NCBI GenBank assembly: GCA_030068075.1
Contig: CM057844.1
Location: forward strand, 4,278,001-4,342,000
Length of the DNA stretch: 64,000 nucleotides
Source: Paguma larvata
Lineage: Eukaryota > Chordata > Mammalia > Carnivora > Viverridae
Direction of reading: 5' to 3'
How positions within the stretch are numbered: position 1 is the first letter of the stretch; each line of letters opens with the position of its first letter. Shown one piece after another: positions 27,352 to 36,300 of this stretch. The position numbers and the translations under genes were made by a program. Under the pieces are notes generated by a model that worked only from the letters and a program-made list of their open reading frames with translations, was not told where the DNA came from and made no database searches.

Positions 27352-30300
27352 TGCCTGGGTGGCTCAGGCGGTTAAGCACCTGAATCTTGGTTTCAGGTCA
27401 GGTCATGATTTCACAGTTTGTGAAAAAGTGAAGTCAATGGATGGGGAAAGATACTATGCAACAGCAACCACAAGAAAACTAGAATGGTTATACCAGTATC
27501 AGATAAAACAGACTTTAAAACAAAAAAATTTACCAGAAATAATGGTATTTTATGGTGATAAGATGGTCAATCCATCAAGAAAATGTAATAATTAAAAACA
27601 TACATGCTCAGGGATGCCTAAGTGGCTGAGTTGGTTAAGTGCCCAACTCCAGATTTTGGCTCAGGTCATGATCTCCCCGTTTGTGAAATCAAGCCACTCT
27701 TGGGGCACTGACAGCATGGAGCCTGCTTGGGAATCTCTCTCTGCCCATCTCTCTGTCCCTTCCCCACTTGCACACACTCTCTCACATGCTCTCTTTCAAA
27801 CTAAATAAATATAAATTAAAATAAAATACGTGCACATAATCACAGAGTATCAAAATACATGAAGTTTTCCAAAGCCAATGCAAGAAAGGAATAAAGATTA
27901 CAGCAGGAATAAGTGAAACAGAGACTTAGAAATCAATAGAACAGATCAATGAAACCCTCTCCTCTCCCCCTTCCCTGCTCATTTTCTTTCTCAAAATAAA
28001 TAAAATAAATAATATTTAAAAACAAAAAACTATGAGACTATATCAAAGAGTCTGCACAGTGAACCAAACCGTCAACAAAACAAAAAGGGAATCTACTTTA
28101 AACAAGACATTTGCAATGATATATCCTATAAGGGGTTAATATCCAAAATATATAAAGAACTTATGCAACTCAACACCGGAAAACCCAAAATAATCCAATT
28201 TAAAAATGGGCAGAGGACCTGAATAGACATTTTTCCAAAGAAAGCATACAAATGGCCAACAGACACATGAAAAGATGCTCAACACCACTAATTATCATAG
28301 AAATGCAAACCAAAAGAAGAAAAAAAAAGCAATTTAGACTTCCTCAAAATTAAGAACTTCATGCTTCAAACGACACTGTCAAGAAAATGAAAAGACAATC
28401 CAAAATGGGGAAAACGATTTACAAGTCATATATCTATTATGGGGCATGTGTTCAGAATATGTACATTCTAAAAACTCCTGTAATTCAGTCAAAAGACAAC
28501 CCAATTTAAAAACAGGCAAAGAATATGAGTAGACAGACATTTCTCCAAAGAAGATATACAAATGGCCAATAAGCACATGAAAAAGTTGCTCAGTATCTTT
28601 CAGTCCTAACAGAAACACAAATCAAAACTACAATCAGATACCACTTCATACCCATTAGGATGGCCAAAATGTAAAGGTCAGATAACAAACGTTAGCCAGA
28701 ATATGGAGAAACTAGAACCCTGAAACACTGCTGGTGGTAATTAAAAAAAATTTTTTTTTAACATTTATTTATTTTTTGAGAGACAGAGAGAGACAGAGCA
28801 CGAGCAAGGGATGGGCAGAGAGAGAGGGGGAGGCACAGAATCTGAAGTAGGCTCCAGGCTCTGAGCTGTCAGCACAGAGCATGACGTGGGGCTCGAACAC
28901 AGGAACCCATGAGATCATGACCTGAGCCCAAGTCAGTCCCTTAACGGACTGAGCCACCCAGGTGCCCCTGCTAATTAAAATGCTGCAGCCACGTTGGAAA
29001 ATAGTCTGGCAGTTTCTCAAATAATCAAACACAGAGTAACCACGTAGCCTAGGAATTCCACTTCTAAGTATATATCCAGTAAATGAAAACGTGTCCACAC
29101 AGAAATCTGTACACAAACGTAGCACCATTACTCACAAAAGTAAAAAGTGGGAACAACCCAAATGTCCTTCAACACACAAATGGATACATAAAATGTGGCA
29201 TATGTCCACACAATGAAGCATTATTTAGTCATAAAAAAGAATGAAGTACTGATACATGATACAACATGGATAAACCTTGAAAACATAGTAAGTGAAGGTA
29301 GTCAGCCAGAAAAAAACACGTACTATATGATTCCATTCACATGAAAGACACAATAGAGACATCTACGGAGACAGGAAATAGCTTAGTGTTTGCTTAGAGA
29401 CAGGAGTGGCAGGGCAGGGGATAGTGGGTTGGCAGCTATAGGGTACAGGTTTCTTTCGGAAGTGATGAAAATGTTCTAAAACTGACTGTGGTGATGGTTG
29501 CCCACATACGTGAATATATGTACGGTATGTGAATCATATCTCAATAAAGCTACTTTTTAAAAATGTAGTAGTCATCTCCCCAAAAAATATTATATTGACG
29601 AAAAGTGAACGCAGAGTCAGGGACCAACGACCTCCTTGTTCATTAATGTCCTTCCTGCCCTTAGAGTGTGCCAGTCATAAAAAAGTATTCACTCAATCAT
29701 ACAAAAAAAGAAAGAGAAAAAAAACAGAGTAGGAAACCTGGATTTCACCACATGAAAACAGAGCACAATTTTATACCACACTAGAGTTAAGACACAAACT
29801 ATCCCCACTTTTGTCTGGAAATACAAACTCTTGAAACTTAATTTAGTAATAAAATTCTGAAACATCAAGTGTTTCTGTACAAAACAATGTTTGAAGCACT
29901 TAACTTGCATTAAACGACTTAATTCACACAACCACCCTGTGAGGTATGTATACCACTGATCTCCGTTATTCATCAATTCTGTATTTGCAAATTCACCTCC
30001 TTACCAAACATTTTTTGGTAACTCCCAAATCAGTATTTGCAGCACTCCCACACTCATTCACAAACATCAGCAGAGCGGTGAAAAATCGGAGTCCACCAAC
30101 ATTGCACATTCCCAAATGAGATCAAACAAGGCAACACTCTACCTTGTTTCAGCTCTCACAGAAATGACCAGAGAACAGGGAGCAGTGCAGTGGAATGCAA
30201 GAAGCACTAGTTCTTGAGACTTTAGGAGAGTTAACACACTTTCTCAAGATTAGAAATCTAATAAATGGAGGGCCATACAAGCCAAGGACACAAAATGAAG

Positions 30301-33300
30301 AAACTGATGGCTGAATGAATAAAAAGTCGTTAAAAAGTCAAAAGACATAAAATGAAATCATAGAAAATAATCCAAAAGCAGAGGAATTGGAAGATGGAAA
30401 CGAAGACCAGATGAGACAGAAACATGACAAATTTAAATCTAACCATACACATAAATGTCCTAAATGCCTACCTAGCTTGCAAGCTAGAGACAAAAAAAAG
30501 TAGTTCCTCAAAAAGGTCAAAGGAATTACCAAAAGATCTAGCAATTCCTCTCATAGGTATATATACCCCAAAGAACTGAAAGCAGGGACCATTTATAAAT
30601 ACATACCCTAAGCACTGATACGTATACAGATATGTGTACACCAATGTTCACAGAATTATTCACAGTAGTTAAAAAGGTAAAAATAACCGTGTCCAAACAA
30701 AATGTGATTATATACATACAATGGGATATTAGCCTGAAAAAGGATTGAAATTCTGATACATGCAATGGGATATTAGCCTGAAAAAGGATTGAAATTCTCA
30801 TCAGTAAATCTTGAAACATTATGCTAAGTGATAACCAGACACAAAATGACAACTATATGATTCTGCTTACATCAGGTACCTGAAGCAGACAAATTCATAA
30901 AACAGAAAGTAGGGGAGGAAGGAGTACAGAGAATTATTGTTTAATGGGTAAAGAGTTTCTGTTTGGGATGATGCAAAATTTGTAGAAATTAATAACGGCA
31001 ATGGTTTCATAATATTGTGAATATACTTAATACCACTAAATTCTACACTTAAAAATGGTTACAATGGCAAATTTTATGTGTATTTTACGACAATAAAATA
31101 GAGGCAGATATCATCAAACAGTATAAAAAAATCAGACCCAACTGTATGTTGCCTATAAACACAAACACTTTAAATATAAAGACACAAAAAGACTAAAAAT
31201 GAGTGGAAATAGACCATGCTACCCTAGTCCGAAGATCTGGCTATCTTAATATTGAACAAAAACTTCAGAGCAAAAAATATTACCAAAGATAAAAAAGATA
31301 ATTTTATGATGTTAAAGGAGCATATTCGTCGAATACATATAATGCTAAGCATTTATGCACTTTATATAAAAAAGTATAAAATGCAAGGAGCAAAAACCTA
31401 CAGAGCTGAAATAAGAACAGACAAATCCAAATAATCATATATAACGAGATTTCTACACTCCTATCAAGCAATTTAAAGAACAAAATTAGTAGTGCTGTTC
31501 AAGTCTTCCAAATCCTATCAACCAACATGATAACATTTATAGAATACTCCGTTCAACACCAGCAGAACTTGTATCTCTTTTAAGGCAAAATGACATTTAC
31601 CGAGACCATATTCTGGGCCATAAAACAAAGCAAATAAACTTTAAAAAGCTTGAAATTATGCAAAGTACATTCTCTGACAGTGAACTAAATTAGAAATCAA
31701 GAACAGAAAAAAAAAAGTCTAGAAATTCTCAATATTTGAAAATTAAGTAACACTGTTATAAATAACCAGTGGGCCAAAAAAGTCAGAGTCTATTAGAATG
31801 TTACTGAATGAAAGTGAAAAACACAGTATCTCAGTATTTGTGTTATGTAACCGCAGGAACTCCATACTTGCATGAGAAGAAACAATGTATCAAAGCAATG
31901 ATCTTCAGCTTTCACTTTAAGAATGAGGACAAGAAAAGCAACTAAACCCAAAGCATAAGAAATAAATAACAAAAATAAGAGAAGTCAATGAAATATAAAA
32001 CAGAAAAACAATAGAGAAAAATCAATGAAATCAAAAGGTAGTTGAGATAATTTTTTAAACCTTTATTCATTTTTTGAGAGACAGAGACAGAGCGTAAGTG
32101 GGGGAGGGGTAGACAGAGGGCGAGGGAGACACAATACACAGCATGCTCCAGGCCCCAAGCTGCCAGCACAGAGCCTGAGTGGGGCTCGAACTCACAGACC
32201 ATGAGATCATGACCTGGGCCCCACCCTTAACGATTGAGCCACCCAGGCGGCCCTGAAATAAATGAAACAAACAAACAAACAAAAAACTATCAGGAATGAG
32301 TAACATCACTACATTTTCTACTGAGAGCAAAATGTTAATAATGAATACTATGAGCAACTTTATGTCAACAAATCTGACTACTTAGAGGAAATGGACAAAA
32401 TCTATGAAACACACAAACAACAAAAGCCCATTCAAAAAGACACAGATAGCCTATGTCCACTTACAGTGAATTTGTAGCTGAAAAAATTCTTCCCAAAAAA
32501 CTTCAGGTTCAGATGGCTTCACTGGTGAATTCTAGCAAATATTTGAGGAAGAAAGACTACCAATTCTACACAAACTTTTCTAGAAAACTGAAGAAGGCAT
32601 ACTCACAACCGCATTTGAGGTCAAGATTACTCTGATACCAGGGGCGCCTGGGTGGCTCGGTTGGTTAAGCGTCTGACTTTGGCTCAGGTCATGATCTCAC
32701 GGTTCGTGAGTTCGAGCCCCGCATCGGGCTCTGTGCTGACAGCTCAGAGCCTGGAGCCTGCTTCGGATTCTGTGTCGCGCCCTCTCTCTCTCTGACCCTC
32801 CCCCACTCATGCTCTGTCTCTCTCTTTCTCTAAAAAATAAATAAACATTAAAAAATTTTTTTAAAAAAGATTACTCTGATACCAAAAGTAGACAAAGACC
32901 TAGGAACACCAGGAAACAAATACCCTTTTCAGGCATTAAGGTAAAAATTCTCAAGAAAACTTAAGCAAACTGAATCCAACAGTACAAAAAAATAATACAC
33001 CATGATCAAGTGGGATTTATCCAAGGAATGCAAAGTGAGTGTAACATTTAAAAAATCAATGTAATTCACCATGTTAAAAAACTAAAAACAGAAACCACAG
33101 AATGAAGTAAACCTATTAAGCATCTGTAAGAAAGCACAAGAAAAAAATCTCAGTGACCTGACTTTGGCAAAGATTTCTTAAAAACACAAAAAGCAGAAAC
33201 ACAAAAGTAATAAATCAGACTTCATTAAAATAAAAAACTTTTGACCTTCTTTCCACTAAAAGGTAAAAAGGCAAGCCACAGATTAAGAAAAAAATATTTA

Positions 33301-36300
33301 CAAAAGATATTTCAATATGCAAAAAGCTCTACAATAAGCTAAATGATACAACTTAAAAATGAGCAAAAGATCTGAATAGTCCTCTCATTCAAGAAGATAT
33401 ATAAAAGGTAAATAAATGCACCACATCATTTGTCATTAGAGAGATGCAAATTAAAACCATGATATATAACACTATATTAGAATGACTAAAACTGAAAAAC
33501 ACTAACCATAGCAGGTGTTGGCAAGAAAGTAGAGCAACTAGAACTTTCATAAACTACTAGTAACAACGTAAAATTGTACAACCACTTGGAAAACAGTCTG
33601 GCAAATTTTTCTTTTGAAATAAACACATACCTATCACACGATTCAACCATTTCACTCCTAGGTATTTTATCTAAACAAATGAAAGCATATATCCACACAA
33701 AGACTTGTACACCAATGTTCATGGTTTTGGGTTTGTTTTGTTTTTGTTTTGATGGCCCAAACTGAAAGAATCCAAATGTTCCTCAATCAGGTAAATGAAT
33801 AAATAAAATGTGATATATGCACAACACAGAATACTACTCAAAACTAAAAAGCAATGAACTACTGATATATGTAACATGGAAGAATGTCAAAATAATTATT
33901 CTGAATGAAAGTAACTGAGCCTGGTTAAAAAAAAAAAACAGTGCCTACTATACGATTTCACGTATATACAATTGTAGACAAGGAAAACTTAGGTATAGAT
34001 GCCAATGGTATCTATAAGACTGGCAACAGGGAGGGGTTTTAAGGAGAAATAACAAAGAGGCAGATGGAATGTCTTACGAGTTATATTCACTATCTTGACT
34101 GTGGTGATGGTTTCATAGATGTACACATGTCAAAATCTATTAAACTGTATACTTTAAATATGTGCAGTTTGCCATAGGTCAATTACACCTCAATAAAGCT
34201 GCAAAAGGGGAGAGGGGAGGGGGAGAACAGAGAGAAAAGTAAAATAAATCAATCGGAGGACCAGTATCCGGAATTCAGAGGGCAGAGGAAAAGGCCAGGA
34301 AAAATATCAAAGAGCATTCTCTAGCACTGAAGAACACAAGTCTCCAGACTCAGTCAACCAACTACTGATCAAAATGAATTTAATTTTTTTAAAAACCTGT
34401 ACATAATCATGAAAGCTTACACTACCAAAGATAAAGATTTTTTCAGAAAGAAAAAACAGACCAATTACAAAAAAATAAAAGCAGAACACAAAGAACACGG
34501 TCTTTACCAGTTAACACTGGCTTTGGCATGTATTAGCCAAGTGACCTTGAGTGCTCTATGCTTCAGTTTTCTCACCCATAATAATAATAATAAGCAGTAG
34601 CAGTCATATGGTTATTAGGAGGATTTAATAAATTTCTCTGTAAAGTGCCTTGAACAGCACTTGGTACATGTGAAACACTACGTAAGTGTTGGTTAAATAA
34701 ATAAATCATGTTAACATTCAACTTCTCATCAACAACGCTGAATGACAGAAGTCAAAAGAACAATGTTTTCAAAGTTTTTGAGGGAAACAAATTTTCAAAC
34801 TCAAACTATGCTTAGCTAATGATGTGTACAAGGATAGAATGGATTTGAAAAACTCACATCCCACATAGCATTTCTTAAGAATTCAACTAAAAATAGGGGC
34901 GCCTGGGTGGCTCAGTTGGTTAAGCGGCCGACTTCGGCTCAGGTCATGATCTCACCGTCTGTGAGTTCCAGCTCCGCGTCGGGCTCTGTGCTGACAGCTC
35001 AGAGCCTGGAGCCTGTTTCGGATTCTGTGTTTCCCTCGCTCTATGCCCCTCCCCCACTCATGCTCTGTCTCTCTCTGTCTCAAAAATAAATAAACATTAA
35101 AAAAAAAAAAGAATTCAACTAAAAATAAAAACCAAAGGAGTTAAGCCAATAAAGATGATGACCAGAAAACCGTACCTCCAACAGAAGAAAGGAATTTTTA
35201 AAAACCTCAAGAAGCAGGGGCGCCTGGGTGGCTCAGTCAGTTAAGTGCCTGACTTTGACTCAGGTCATGATCTCTCAGTTTGTGAGTTCGAGCCCCGCGT
35301 CGGGCTCTGTGCTGGCAGCTGAGCCTGGAGCCTGCTTCGGATTGTGTGTCTCCCTCTCTTTCTGCCCCTCCCCTGCTCATGCTCTGTCTCTCTCTGTGTC
35401 TCAACAGTAAATTAAAATGTTAAAAAAAAGAAACAAAAAAAAAAAACAAAAAAAACCTCAAGAAGCAGCTTTCCAGCAAGCCTAAATAGATAACCAGGTA
35501 TGAGAGCCCAGAAATAAAAGACCTCGAAAGGCAGTATCCAAGAAGAAACAGGACTTGATAGAATACCTGAACAACAGGCAGTTTGGATGGGGAACAATTT
35601 AAAGAGGAAAAGAGAAAAGCAACACTAAGACAAAAGTAGCACATAACCTGAATCAGCATTGTCATTACTGACAATGACAATAATCGACAAACAATACTAT
35701 TTGATTTTTTTTTTCAGCTTTTAAAACAAACCAGTATAGCCAATGCCCTGACAACTTAATTTTGGATGCGAATAAGGGAAAAATGTAGCTGACAAGCTTG
35801 GGGTAAAAAATAAGGGCAGCAGGGGTAGAAAAGCTAATACTTAAGCTTAGATGATGAAAACTCAAGGAATACTTTATATAGGAGATACAATTTTAATAAA
35901 GTCACATTAAAGTTATTAAGTTTATCCATAAAATAAATATGGTGATGTACTATTATTAGAAAGATGGGGGGGGGAGTGCGTGAGCGACTAAATCCTCATC
36001 TATCACAGCTGGAATTCCATAGCGAGATCTAAAACAAATAAATCAGGTATAAACACGATACTCAGAGATAGAACCAAAACAGTTAAAACTGGCTATCATG
36101 CAAAGTAGAAACAGAATACGATGCAAGTTAGTAAAGTTTGATAAAAGTTTTAAAAACAAAGGAAATGAGCATTCAGTTTAACAGTTTCTCTGACAAAAAC
36201 ACAAGGAATATCATCAAAACAAGACTTTCGATTCCTCCTTGGACAGCAAATCAGCAAAAATCAAGACCTCACCAGCTTTACCAAAAGAAATGTTTTCATA

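Larger units (their letters stand above)
31106..34205 (+). repeat. Long old L1 remnant (about 3 kb), two SINE insertions
   Basis: Collinear L1 ORF2 landmarks in the plus orientation: AGAAATCAAGAACAG, CTACTTAGAGGAAATGGACAA, GATGGCTTCACTGGTGAATTC, ATCAAGTGGGATTTATCCAAGG, GAAACAATTT-type C-terminal blocks, and the 3' end ATTACACCTCAATAAAGCTGC at 34180-34200. Many stops; non-coding. Antisense to XRN2. Confidence 0.88.
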
